From positions 1 through 34,405 of the forward strand of contig UQWV01000018.1 in the NCBI GenBank assembly GCA_900544845.1: a DNA stretch of 34,405 nucleotides, given 5' to 3'. Each line of letters opens with the position of its first letter. The stretch's first letter is position 1. Below are positions 1 through 8,828 of the stretch, in pieces. A model generated the notes under the pieces. The model made no database searches, was not told where the DNA came from, and was given only the letters and a program-made list of their open reading frames with translations. Made by a program: the position numbers and the translations under genes. The stretch comes from an uncultured Collinsella sp. (GTDB lineage Bacteria > Actinomycetota > Coriobacteriia > Coriobacteriales > Coriobacteriaceae).

Positions 1-306
1 TTTTTTCTCCCGCGTCCCCCACCACACAACTCCTTTAACTTTTCTGCGTGGGCGCCCCCCCGCCCCCCCCCCCCCACCCACCCCCCCCCCGCCCCCCCCC
101 CCCCGATGGCCCCAGACCGGCGGGATAGACCGGTTCAGATGGGGCTTTGATGCATGGGTGGTCTGTTGTTGTGCAAATGGGTATCATACTGTGGTTATTG
201 CATCGACTCTGTGATGCATGTTTGTACGTTCCCGACGGTCGGTTTGCCAGAAGCGCCCCGTCGGTTGTTCCAGACCCGTTTCGAAGAAAGGAAACCACAC
301 TAACCT
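1..306. other. Left-edge non-coding stretch with a poly-C tract
   Basis: No gene is recognisable here. Positions 54-104 are almost pure cytosine, broken by a few A and G bases, and the first 50 bases are T/C-rich. Such homopolymers are unlike the rest of the window and fit a read-end or assembly artefact at a contig edge. From about 105 to 306 the sequence looks like an ordinary leader of the downstream rnj gene. A purine-rich AAAGGA at 287-292 lies 14 bases before the rnj ATG, which is longer than usual spacing. I could not assign a convincing -35/-10 pair. A short reverse-strand open frame (35-298) is glycine-rich only because of the C tract and is not taken as a gene. Confidence 0.6.
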
Positions 307-1977
307 ATGGCAGCTAAAAAATCATCTCCCTTGAAGATCATCCCGCTCGGCGGCCTTGACGGCATCGGTAAGAACATGACGGTCTTCGAGTGCGGCGACG
401 ACATGGTGCTCGTCGACGCCGGCCTCATGTTCCCGGATGACTCCCAGCCCGGTATCGACCTGGTGCTTCCCGACTACACCTATGTTTTGGAGAACGAGGA
501 AAAGCTCCGCGGTATCGTCGTTACCCACGGCCACGAGGACCACACCGGTTCGCTTCCGTATCTGCTGCAGGACCTCAACAACAAGGTGCCCATCTTTTCG
601 AGCAAGCTGACGCTTGGCTTTATCGAGGGTAAGCTTTCTGAGTTCCGCATCCGCGCACCCAAGTTCCGCGAGGTCAAGGGCGGCAGCCATGTCAACCTCG
701 GCGGCATCTCGCTCGACTTCTTCTCGATGACGCACTCCATCCCCGGCGCTCTGGGCGTGTTCATCCGCACCAATCAGGGCACCGTTATGCACACCGGCGA
801 CTTTAAGCTCGACCAGACGCCCATCGACGGCGTCACGCCCGACTATGCCGCTATCAGCCGCTTTGCCAAGCAGGGCATCGACCTGTTGCTGTCCGACTCC
901 ACCAATGCCACGGTTCCCGGCTTTACCAAGTCCGAGGCCGAGGTTGGTCCCAACCTGCTGCATGCCATCAAGAACGCCCCGGGTCGCGTGTTCGTCGCTT
1001 CGTTCTCGAGCCATATCCATCGTTTGCAGCAGATCTGCGATGCCGCCCGCAAGTGCGGCCGTAAGGTCGTTGTGACCGGTCGTTCCATGCTCACCAACAC
1101 CCGCGTCGCGCGCGAGCTGGGCTACCTCAACATCGACGATGCCGATATCATCGATGCCTTCGATATCGATAACCTGCCCGACGACAAGATTGTCGTCATG
1201 TGCACCGGTTCGCAGGGCGAGCCGCTGTCGGCCCTGTCCCGCATGGCCAACGGCGAGCACAAGACGCTCTCTATCCACGAGGGCGATACCGTCATCCTCT
1301 CGGCAACTCCCGTTCCCGGCAACGAGAAAGCCGTCCAGCAGGTCGTCAACAGCCTGGCCAAGCTCGGCTGCGACGTGTGGGATAAGAACCGCGCTCTTGT
1401 CCACGTCTCGGGCCACGGTAGCCAGGAGGAGCTCAAGCTCCTGATGGCCATGGCCAAGCCCACTTACTTTATGCCGGTTCACGGTGAGGCCGTGCATCTG
1501 CGCGCCCATGCCCAGCTTGCCCGCAAGATGGGCATCAAGGACGATCATATCTTTATCCTCGATAACGGCGACACGCTCGAGATGCGCGGCGGTATCGTCA
1601 AGCGCGGTACGCCCGTCGAGTCCGGCGTCGTCTACGTCGACGGCCTTCGTATCGGCGATACCGACCCCATCGTCTTGCGCGATCGTCAGAAGCTCGCCAA
1701 TGACGGTATGGTTACCGCTGTTGCCATCGTCTCGCTTAAACACAAGAAGATCGAGGCCATCGAGTTCTCGGGCCGCGGCGTCTCGTTTGCCATCGACGAC
1801 CAGTTCTCTGAGGATGCCTCCGCGTCCATCATGAAGACGATCGAGAAGGGCAAGTTCAGCTTTACGAGCAGCGGTTCCGATGCTATTCGTAAGGCCGTGC
1901 GCGATTCGCTCTCTAACTTTATCTGGAGCCGTACGCGCACCCGTCCGATGATCATCCCGGTCGTCATGGAGGTTTAG
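307..1977 (+). CDS. rnj: Ribonuclease J (metallo-beta-lactamase/beta-CASP RNase)
   Basis: A 556-residue protein of the usual RNase J length. RNase J is a cytoplasmic endonuclease and 5'-3' exonuclease for mRNA decay and rRNA maturation. The N-terminus carries the family's GGLDGIGKNM loop (residues 15-24). The zinc-binding H74-x-H76-x-D78-H79 motif sits in the sequence VVTHGHEDHTGSLPYL. A later HTGDFK segment and a VSGHGS segment are further metallo-beta-lactamase/beta-CASP landmarks. The C-terminal part is the usual RNase J extension. It starts the first plus-strand operon, and the next gene, ftsK, begins one base after its stop. The same neighbour pair (an RNase J gene near ftsK/spoIIIE) is known from Bacillus and mycobacteria. 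Confidence 0.96.
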   Translation: MAAKKSSPLKIIPLGGLDGIGKNMTVFECGDDMVLVDAGLMFPDDSQPGIDLVLPDYTYVLENEEKLRGIVVTHGHEDHTGSLPYLLQDLNNKVPIFSSKLTLGFIEGKLSEFRIRAPKFREVKGGSHVNLGGISLDFFSMTHSIPGALGVFIRTNQGTVMHTGDFKLDQTPIDGVTPDYAAISRFAKQGIDLLLSDSTNATVPGFTKSEAEVGPNLLHAIKNAPGRVFVASFSSHIHRLQQICDAARKCGRKVVVTGRSMLTNTRVARELGYLNIDDADIIDAFDIDNLPDDKIVVMCTGSQGEPLSALSRMANGEHKTLSIHEGDTVILSATPVPGNEKAVQQVVNSLAKLGCDVWDKNRALVHVSGHGSQEELKLLMAMAKPTYFMPVHGEAVHLRAHAQLARKMGIKDDHIFILDNGDTLEMRGGIVKRGTPVESGVVYVDGLRIGDTDPIVLRDRQKLANDGMVTAVAIVSLKHKKIEAIEFSGRGVSFAIDDQFSEDASASIMKTIEKGKFSFTSSGSDAIRKAVRDSLSNFIWSRTRTRPMIIPVVMEV

Positions 1978-1978
1978 T

Positions 1979-4756
1979 TTGGCGCGTGGATCTGCACAAA
2001 ACGCCAAAAGCAATAAGGCCAATAACCAACCGGCATCTGCTAAGGGTGCCGGTTCCCATCTGCGTGCCAATAAGGGCCACGAGGCGGACTTCGACGATTT
2101 TGAGCCTTTGGTTGAGCCCTCGGCCAACCGTGATATCGCCGGCGTGGTCATCGCCGTTTTGGCGATTGCGTCCTTCATTGCCGTGATTTCGCCGGCGACC
2201 GCACCCGTTACGGCTGCGGTTGCCGGTTTCTACCACCTGGGCTTTGGTCTGGGCGCCTACGTGCTGCCGATCGTCATTTTGCTGTTTGCCGCCACGCTCT
2301 TTTTAGGCGAGGACTCGCCGCTCAACGTACGCTCTGTTGCGGGCGGCGCCGTGGTCTTTATCGCCGTCGTCTCCATTCTTTCGCTGATGGTGCCGGGTAC
2401 GAGTGTCTCTTGTGACCTTATGTTCACGCCGCAAAATTTGTCCGCCTCGGGTGGCTACATCGGTGCGTTTATTGCGAGTGCGCTGCAGAATGCCCTGGGT
2501 AAGCCTATCGCGATGGTAGTCCTGTTGGGCTTTGTCGTCGTGGGCTTGGTCATCATCGGCTTTTCGGTTGGCGGCGTTTTGCGCTCTGCTCGCGACCGTG
2601 CGGCCGATTTTGCCGAGCGCCGCCGTGCCGATGTCAACGCCAGCCCGTGGGGTGACGACGAAGCCCTGTCGGTGCCCGGCGTTGCCCGTCCGCACCTGAG
2701 CATTCTTCGTCAAAAGGGCCCCGATGCGGCCGTGACTACGGTTATGGGTAGCGAAGTCGATCCGATTCTGGACGATGAGGACGTGGACGAAGATCCGTTT
2801 GTCGACGTGTCTGAGGCCGTGGAGGCCGAGCGGGCCAAGACAACGCTGTTGCCGCGCCGCCATGCCAAGAAGGGCAAGGCTGCGCCCAAACTCAATACGA
2901 GTGAGCCCGACCCGTCTTGGTCCGAGAGCGAGATTGAGCTCACCGAGGGTGATGACGAGGACGACGAGGCTCCGATTGAGACCGCAAAGACAACTTTGCT
3001 GCCGCGTCGCCATGCAAAGCGCGACCAGGTAACCGGTCAGCTTTCGATGGAAGACGACCCCGATAAGATCGACGAGTCCGAGCCGCCGTTTGCCGTGAAT
3101 CCTGTCTCGGCAGCACCTCAGATCCCCGACTTCTTGAAGCATCCCAAGGTTGCCGATGCGCCTGCCTTGAGTGCTGTCGAATCGGCTGCGGCCAGCGATG
3201 GGGGAACGGACGGCGGCGCCGCAGATAACGAGGGCGAAGAAGAGGACGGCCTCAAACTTCCGCCACTTGAGATTCTGCATGCCAACCCGCAGTCGGCTTC
3301 CGCTGCGTCTTCGGACAAGGAGCTGGAGCAAACTGCCGAGTCGCTGCAGTCGACCCTGCTTGAGTTTGGCCGCAGCGCCCGCGTGGTCGGCTGGATCGCC
3401 GGCCCCACGGTGACGACCTTTAAGCTGCAACCTGGCGAGGGCGAGCGCGTGAGCAAGATTTCGAGCCTCGAGGACGATATCGCGCTTTCGCTCGCAGCTC
3501 AGTCGGTTCGTATCTTTGCCCCGATCCCCGGCACGTCGCTCGTGGGTATCGAGATCCCCAATCGCAAGCGCCAGAACGTCAACCTGGGCGACGTGCTGCC
3601 CTATGTGAAGGGCGGTCCGCTCGAGCTGGCCATCGGTCGCGATGCCGAGGGTACGCCGGTCGTCGCCGACCTCGCCAAGATGCCCCACCTGCTGATCGCC
3701 GGCACGACCGGTTCTGGTAAGTCGGTGATGATCAACTCCATCATCACGACCCTGCTCATGCGCGCGCTTCCCGAGGACGTTCGCCTGATCATGGTCGACC
3801 CCAAGCGCGTCGAGCTTGCGGGCTATAACGGTCTGCCGCATCTTTACGTGCCTGTAGTGACCGAGCCCAAGCAGGCCGCGAGCGCTCTGCAATGGGCCGT
3901 GTCCGAGATGGAGCGTCGCCTGAAGGTCTTCGAGCGTCTCAATGTACGTAAGATCTCGACCTATAACGAAAAGCAGGCCGCCGGCGAGTTTGAACATTAC
4001 GATAACCCGCCGCAAAAGATGCCCTATCTGGTCATTATCATCGACGAGCTCTCGGACCTGATGATGGTCGCCGGTAAGGATGTCGAGGCCTCGATCGTGC
4101 GTATTGCTCAGCTGGGCCGTGCCGCCGGTATCCACCTTATCGTGGCCACGCAGCGCCCGAGCTCCAACGTGGTGACGGGCCTCATTAAGGCCAACATCAC
4201 CAACCGCATCGCCTTTAACGTCGCCACGGGCATCGACTCGCGCGTCATCATCGACCAGATGGGTGCCGAAAAGCTCACCGGTTTGGGCGACATGCTGTTC
4301 TCCAAGGTCGACTGGGGCAAGCCTCGCCGTATTCAGGGCTGCTTTGTCTCGGACGATGAAATCAACGAGATTGTCGAGTTCGTCAAGTCGCAAAGCGAGC
4401 CCGACTACCATGAGGAGATCCTGTCGGCTGTGGCGCCCGCTTCCATGTCCATGGCGGGTGGCGGCATTGTCCGCACCGGAGTTGCCGAGCCGCAAGACGA
4501 TGATCCGCTCATTTGGGAAGCCGCCCATATTGTGGTGGAATCGCAGCTGGGCTCCACATCTGGCCTGCAACGCCGCCTTAAGGTTGGCTATGCGCGCGCC
4601 GGGCGTATTATGGACATGCTGGAAGAAAAGGGTGTCGTCGGCCCGCCCGACGGTTCCAAGCCGCGCGAGGTCCTATTGGACGAGGAGGGGCTTGCCGCGC
4701 TGGAATCTGTCGACGCCGAGATGGCACGTGAAGATTGTGAGTTTGGAGGATTCTGA
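1979..4756 (+). CDS. ftsK: FtsK/SpoIIIE-family DNA translocase
   Basis: A 925-residue septal DNA pump that clears chromosome termini during division. The start is a TTG at 1979, chosen because GGAGG at 1968-1972 lies six bases upstream. Residues about 50-200 hold hydrophobic membrane segments. An acidic linker follows, then the motor with Walker A GTTGSGKS (575-582) and Walker B (VIIIDEL). The C-terminal gamma winged helix (from about DDDPLIWEAAHIVVESQ) reads KOPS-like DNA sequences in known members. The linker contains an exact 12-residue duplication, AKTTLLPRRHAK at 286-297 and 336-347, separated by acidic stretches. The stop overlaps the next ATG by one base (TGATG), so the two are probably translationally coupled. 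Confidence 0.96.
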   Translation: MARGSAQNAKSNKANNQPASAKGAGSHLRANKGHEADFDDFEPLVEPSANRDIAGVVIAVLAIASFIAVISPATAPVTAAVAGFYHLGFGLGAYVLPIVILLFAATLFLGEDSPLNVRSVAGGAVVFIAVVSILSLMVPGTSVSCDLMFTPQNLSASGGYIGAFIASALQNALGKPIAMVVLLGFVVVGLVIIGFSVGGVLRSARDRAADFAERRRADVNASPWGDDEALSVPGVARPHLSILRQKGPDAAVTTVMGSEVDPILDDEDVDEDPFVDVSEAVEAERAKTTLLPRRHAKKGKAAPKLNTSEPDPSWSESEIELTEGDDEDDEAPIETAKTTLLPRRHAKRDQVTGQLSMEDDPDKIDESEPPFAVNPVSAAPQIPDFLKHPKVADAPALSAVESAAASDGGTDGGAADNEGEEEDGLKLPPLEILHANPQSASAASSDKELEQTAESLQSTLLEFGRSARVVGWIAGPTVTTFKLQPGEGERVSKISSLEDDIALSLAAQSVRIFAPIPGTSLVGIEIPNRKRQNVNLGDVLPYVKGGPLELAIGRDAEGTPVVADLAKMPHLLIAGTTGSGKSVMINSIITTLLMRALPEDVRLIMVDPKRVELAGYNGLPHLYVPVVTEPKQAASALQWAVSEMERRLKVFERLNVRKISTYNEKQAAGEFEHYDNPPQKMPYLVIIIDELSDLMMVAGKDVEASIVRIAQLGRAAGIHLIVATQRPSSNVVTGLIKANITNRIAFNVATGIDSRVIIDQMGAEKLTGLGDMLFSKVDWGKPRRIQGCFVSDDEINEIVEFVKSQSEPDYHEEILSAVAPASMSMAGGGIVRTGVAEPQDDDPLIWEAAHIVVESQLGSTSGLQRRLKVGYARAGRIMDMLEEKGVVGPPDGSKPREVLLDEEGLAALESVDAEMAREDCEFGGF

Positions 4757-6267
4757 TGGCTGCACGCTTTGGTGACATGCTGCTCGAGCAGCGTCGCCGA
4801 ATGGGCCTTTCCATTCAGCAGGTCGCCAACACCATCAAAATCAGGCCGCAGATCATCGAGTTTTTCGAGACCGGTAACTTTGCTTCGATGCCGCCGCGCG
4901 GCTATGCGCAGGGCATGATTTCGAGCTATGCTCGCTTTTTGGGCCTCAATCCGCGCGAGGTCGTCAATGCCTACTTTGACGACCTGATGGCATACGAACG
5001 CGAGACATCGCAGCAGGGCGGTCGTTTTCAGGACGCCGCCGGCTACGTCAATTCGCGTTCTTCGGTCGATAACGGGCGCTTCCTGATGGTTCAGGGCGGT
5101 CGTTCGACCCGCTATGGACAGCGTCCTCAGCAGGCCGGTTATATTACCGAGACGGGTTCGGGCGAGGAAATTCGCTCACAGCGTGACCGGTTCCGCAGTA
5201 CGCCGATGCCCGAGGACCGTGCGCTTCCCGCTGCTCGCGGCGTGGCGCGTGACCCTCGTGCCGGCTACGGCGACGGCGGCTATTCCGATCGCGGTTACCG
5301 TGGTGCCTCTACGGGACGCTCTCGCGGTGGCTATGCGGATGCCGATACCACGCAGGTGACGCCGCGTCTTCGCTCTCAATCACAGCCGTATGGCCAGCGC
5401 TCCTCGGCTCCGCGTTCGGGCCAGCGTGGCTATCAAGGCCGAGGTGAACTTGCGCCCCGCTCGGGTCAGCGCAGCCTTCAGGGCCAGGGTGGCTATCGCG
5501 GCCGTTCCGATAGCAATCGTGGTCGTATGCCTCAGGGAGGCGGCCGCAGCAGTTCCAGTCGTGGACGCGGCGGATCACGTACTCCTCAAAACAACGGGCT
5601 CGATCCGCGTATCGTCTACGCCGGCATCGGCGCCGTGGCGCTGCTGCTGATCGTGCTCATCGTGGTGCTCCTGCGTGGCTGCGGCTCCTCGGCGCCCGAG
5701 TCGACGCCCGAGACGCCCGTTGCCACCAAGACGACGACCAAGAAGTCTTCTAAGAAGACCGAAACGGTCGACGAGGACGAAGATACCGATGAGGCGACGA
5801 ATGAGTCGACTGACTCGGACGCTACCAAGACGACGGCCAAGAAGGAAGAGAACGAGGTCACGAAGGTCAAAGTCTCCGTTGCCAAGGGAAAGACCGCGTG
5901 GATTGAGGTCAAGGTCGACGGCAAGTCGGTCTATGGCGCCCAAGCGACTGGCCCCTTTGAGCAGGAGTACACGCCCGAGTCCTCGATCGAGATCACCACG
6001 TCCAAGCCTTCCGATGTCACCGTTACCAAGAACGGTGAAAAGGTCCGTTACGATACCAAGACCTCGGGCGTGGCGCGTGTGACGATCACCGTTCCCAAGA
6101 AGGAGACGACTGATTCCGAGAATGGTGAAAGTTCTGATGGTACCGACACCACCGATGGTGCCGATACCACCGACGTTACCGATGCCCAGTCCACGGATGG
6201 CGCCGATACCGCAACTGACGGTCAGACACACACCGATTCTACCGACTATTCGTACGATAGCTACTAA
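4756..6267 (+). CDS. RodZ-like helix-turn-helix membrane protein with RG-rich linker
   Basis: 503 residues in four parts. Residues 1-75 form an XRE/RodZ-type helix-turn-helix (FGDMLLEQRRRMGLSIQQVA), the domain that binds MreB in RodZ. Residues about 80-284 are a low-complexity linker rich in Arg, Gly, Ser and Gln with many RG repeats (RSGQRGYQGRG and similar). One membrane helix lies at about 286-308. The outer part has a Lys/Thr/Asp-rich spacer, a beta-rich domain like the RodZ C-terminal domain (DUF4115 type, about 370-450), and a Thr/Asp/Ser tail with repeats such as DGADTTDVTD. The ftsK-rodZ-pgsA-cinA-recA order matches ymfM in Bacillus. A role in cell shape or division is inferred. Its length exceeds typical RodZ because of the linker and tail. 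SD GGAGGA lies at 4745-4750. Confidence 0.85.
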   Translation: MAARFGDMLLEQRRRMGLSIQQVANTIKIRPQIIEFFETGNFASMPPRGYAQGMISSYARFLGLNPREVVNAYFDDLMAYERETSQQGGRFQDAAGYVNSRSSVDNGRFLMVQGGRSTRYGQRPQQAGYITETGSGEEIRSQRDRFRSTPMPEDRALPAARGVARDPRAGYGDGGYSDRGYRGASTGRSRGGYADADTTQVTPRLRSQSQPYGQRSSAPRSGQRGYQGRGELAPRSGQRSLQGQGGYRGRSDSNRGRMPQGGGRSSSSRGRGGSRTPQNNGLDPRIVYAGIGAVALLLIVLIVVLLRGCGSSAPESTPETPVATKTTTKKSSKKTETVDEDEDTDEATNESTDSDATKTTAKKEENEVTKVKVSVAKGKTAWIEVKVDGKSVYGAQATGPFEQEYTPESSIEITTSKPSDVTVTKNGEKVRYDTKTSGVARVTITVPKKETTDSENGESSDGTDTTDGADTTDVTDAQSTDGADTATDGQTHTDSTDYSYDSY

Positions 6268-6293
6268 GCCGCTCGTACGCGAAAGGAAACATC

Positions 6294-6791
6294 ATGGCTA
6301 AAGATTCCAGCTTCGACGTCGTGTCCGAGGTCAACATGCAAGAGGTCGACAACGCCTTCCAGCAGACCACGCGCGAGATTTCCCAGCGCTATGACCTTAA
6401 GGATTCCGGCGCCACGATCGAGCTTTCGAAGGGCGACAAGCTCTTTACGATCAGCGCCCCGGCTGACTTTGTCTCTAAGCAGATTATCGACGTGCTGAGC
6501 TCCAAGCTCATCAAGCGCGGCATCGACCTCAAGGCTGTCTCGTGGGATGCTCCGCAGGCGGCGTCGGGCGGCACCGTGCGCGTGCTCGGCCATATCGTCG
6601 AGGGCATCGACCAGGCGACCGCCAAGAAGATCAACAAGGACATCAAGGACCAAAAACTCAAGGTCAAGGTGACCATCGAGGCCGACAAGCTGCGTGTTTC
6701 CTCTGCTTCGAAGGACGCGTTGCAGACCGTGATTCAGTTCCTGCGCGACCAGGATTACGGCCAGCCGCTACAGTTCACCAACTACCGCTAA
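6294..6791 (+). CDS. yajQ: YajQ-family nucleotide-binding protein
   Basis: 165 residues, the normal YajQ length. The start MAKDSSFDVVSEVNMQEV and the stretch QRYDLKDSGATIEL are typical of the family. Some YajQ proteins bind cyclic di-GMP and act with transcription factors; others bind RNA or nucleotides. Which applies here cannot be told from sequence. Two alpha/beta ferredoxin-like repeats are expected, and the duplicated topology fits the length. SD GAAAGGA (6281-6287) precedes the ATG. It lies 26 bases after the RodZ-like gene and 27 before rimO, so it is probably in the same transcript. Confidence 0.92.
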   Translation: MAKDSSFDVVSEVNMQEVDNAFQQTTREISQRYDLKDSGATIELSKGDKLFTISAPADFVSKQIIDVLSSKLIKRGIDLKAVSWDAPQAASGGTVRVLGHIVEGIDQATAKKINKDIKDQKLKVKVTIEADKLRVSSASKDALQTVIQFLRDQDYGQPLQFTNYR

Positions 6792-6818
6792 TATCATTCG
6801 AAAGGACCGCTCTCCAAC

Positions 6819-8168
6819 ATGGATACACCGTTGGGCTCCGTGCTCTACATCACCCTCGGGTGCGCTAAGAACGAGGTTGACACCGACCGCATGCGTTCTC
6901 TTTTGACCGCCGCAGGCTACGAGGAAGCATTCGACCCGCAGGATGCCGATATTGCCATCGTCAATACATGTTCGTTCCTCGCCTCCGCAACGTCCGAGAG
7001 CATCGAGACCACGCTCGAGCTCGCCAACGAGGTTCAGGACGGCGTTCGTTCTTGCCCCATCGTCATGTGCGGCTGCGTGCCGTCGCGCTATGGCGACGAC
7101 CTGCCTGACGAGTTGCCCGAGGTCGCTGCCTTTGTGAAGGCCGACGAGGAAGACGGCATCGTGGCGGTCATCGATGGCGTGCTGGGTGTCGAGCGCGAGA
7201 TTGCCGCCTATATTCCTCAGGTCAAGCGTACCGTCGAGGGTGCGGTTGCCTACGTCAAGATTTCTGATGGCTGCAACCGCTTCTGCAGCTTCTGCATGAT
7301 CCCTTACATTCGCGGTCGCTATCATTCGCGTAATGCCGAGAGCATTATCTCCGAGGTGCGCGACCTGGTTGCCGGCGGTGTGCGCGAGATCGTGCTGATC
7401 GGCCAGGACACGGGTATTTGGGGCACCGACTTTGCTGACGAGGACGTCGCCGAGGGCTTGCCGCGCAATCTGGCGCAGCTGCTGCGTGCCGTCGCCGAGG
7501 CCGTGCGCCCGCACAACGTCTGGGTCCGCGTGCTCTATCTGCAGCCCGAGGGCATGACTGACGAACTCATCGAGACGATTCGCGATACGCCCGAGGTGCT
7601 GCCCTATATCGATATCCCCGTGCAGCACTGCGACGCGCGCATCCTCAAGGCTATGCGCCGTTCTGGTTCGCGCCAGGAGCTCGAGGACCTGTTCCGCGAT
7701 CTGCGTGAGCGTATCCCCGGCATCGTGATCCGTTCCACGGCCATGGTCGGCTTCCCGACCGAGACCGACGACGAGTTCCGCGACCTCATCGACTTTATGG
7801 ACACCGTCGGCTTCGACTACACGAGTGTCTTTGCCTACTCGCGTGAGGAGGGCAGCCTGGCCGCCAAGATGGAGGGTCAGGTCGATGAGGAGGTCAAGCT
7901 CGAGCGCGCCCAGGAGGCCATGGACCTGGCCGAATCGCTCGGTTTTGCTGCGACTGCCGCGCATGTGGGCGAGCGCGCCCAGGTGATCGTCGACGGTATC
8001 GAAGAAACCGAGGACGGCGCCGAGCTGATCGGCCATGCCTGGTTCCAGGCGCCCGATTCCGATGGCGCGGTGCATCTGGACGCCGGCGAGGCGTCCGTGG
8101 GTGATATTCTGACCGTCGAGTTTACCGATAGCTTCTGCTATGAGCTTATCGGTCATGTTGTGGAGTAG
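6819..8168 (+). CDS. rimO: Ribosomal protein uS12 methylthiotransferase RimO
   Basis: A 449-residue radical-SAM methylthiotransferase that modifies a conserved aspartate of ribosomal protein S12. The N-terminal UPF0004 domain begins VLYITLGCAKNEVD and holds the cysteines for the auxiliary iron-sulfur cluster (GCAKN, NTCSF, CGC). The radical-SAM triad is C152-x3-C156-x2-C159 in GCNRFCSFCMIPYIRGRY. A C-terminal TRAM-like beta domain follows (about 385-449). RimO is told from its paralogue MiaB by the GCAKNEVD start and the IPYIRGRYHSR loop; MiaB itself is also present at 14806. Neighbours on both sides are closely spaced (27 and 9 bases), consistent with an operon. Confidence 0.95.
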   Translation: MDTPLGSVLYITLGCAKNEVDTDRMRSLLTAAGYEEAFDPQDADIAIVNTCSFLASATSESIETTLELANEVQDGVRSCPIVMCGCVPSRYGDDLPDELPEVAAFVKADEEDGIVAVIDGVLGVEREIAAYIPQVKRTVEGAVAYVKISDGCNRFCSFCMIPYIRGRYHSRNAESIISEVRDLVAGGVREIVLIGQDTGIWGTDFADEDVAEGLPRNLAQLLRAVAEAVRPHNVWVRVLYLQPEGMTDELIETIRDTPEVLPYIDIPVQHCDARILKAMRRSGSRQELEDLFRDLRERIPGIVIRSTAMVGFPTETDDEFRDLIDFMDTVGFDYTSVFAYSREEGSLAAKMEGQVDEEVKLERAQEAMDLAESLGFAATAAHVGERAQVIVDGIEETEDGAELIGHAWFQAPDSDGAVHLDAGEASVGDILTVEFTDSFCYELIGHVVE

Positions 8169-8177
8169 GAGAGCGTC

Positions 8178-8816
8178 GTGGCAAACGAGAGCAATAAGGA
8201 ACTGACGAGTGTTTGGACGCCCGCCAACATCGTGACGTGCGTTCGCATCGTTTTTATCCCGGTGTTCATGATCGTGTCGGCGCTTTCTCACACGAGTGTT
8301 GCCGGTACGGATTGGAGCACCTTCGACGGCCCGCTCGCCGCCGCTGCCTTCATTCTGTATGTGATCCTGTCGTGTACCGATAAGGTCGACGGTTATCTGG
8401 CGCGTTCGCGCAACGAGATCACCGACTTCGGTAAATTCTTGGACCCCATCGCCGACAAGCTGCTGGTGTTCTCGGCCCTGCTGCTGTTCTTGGATTTTGG
8501 CGCGGTGACCGTGTGGTCCGTGTTCATCATCTTGTTCCGCGAGCTGCTGGTGAGTGCCCTTCGCATGGTCGCGAGCGCTGCCGGCGTGGTCGTTGCCGCC
8601 GATAAGCTCGGCAAGTATAAGACGGCGACCACGATGGTCTCCATCTGCGGCTATCTGTGCGTCTTTGCGATGGCCGGTCTCCAGCTGGGGTCGGTGTCGC
8701 TGCTGCTCGGTGTCTATTCGGTGTCGCGCTTCCTGTACGCCGTTGCCGTTGTCCTGACCGTTATCTCGGGCGCCCAGTACTTCTGGAACTGCCGCAAGAT
8801 CGTCTTTTCGGTCTAG
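8178..8816 (+). CDS. pgsA: CDP-diacylglycerol-glycerol-3-phosphate 3-phosphatidyltransferase
   Basis: A 212-residue integral membrane CDP-alcohol phosphotransferase that makes phosphatidylglycerophosphate, the precursor of phosphatidylglycerol and cardiolipin. The family signature D-x2-D-G-x2-A-R-x8-G-x3-D-x3-D is complete, starting at DKVDGYLARSR. Several hydrophobic helices surround it. The start is GTG at 8178, chosen because AGGAGA (8167-8172) sits just upstream. Its place directly before cinA and recA is the conserved position of pgsA in Bacillus and many actinobacteria. A second family member on the minus strand (29027-29731) is more divergent, so this one is the better candidate for true PgsA. 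Confidence 0.92.
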   Translation: MANESNKELTSVWTPANIVTCVRIVFIPVFMIVSALSHTSVAGTDWSTFDGPLAAAAFILYVILSCTDKVDGYLARSRNEITDFGKFLDPIADKLLVFSALLLFLDFGAVTVWSVFIILFRELLVSALRMVASAAGVVVAADKLGKYKTATTMVSICGYLCVFAMAGLQLGSVSLLLGVYSVSRFLYAVAVVLTVISGAQYFWNCRKIVFSV

Positions 8817-8828
8817 GTCCTGGTGGGT

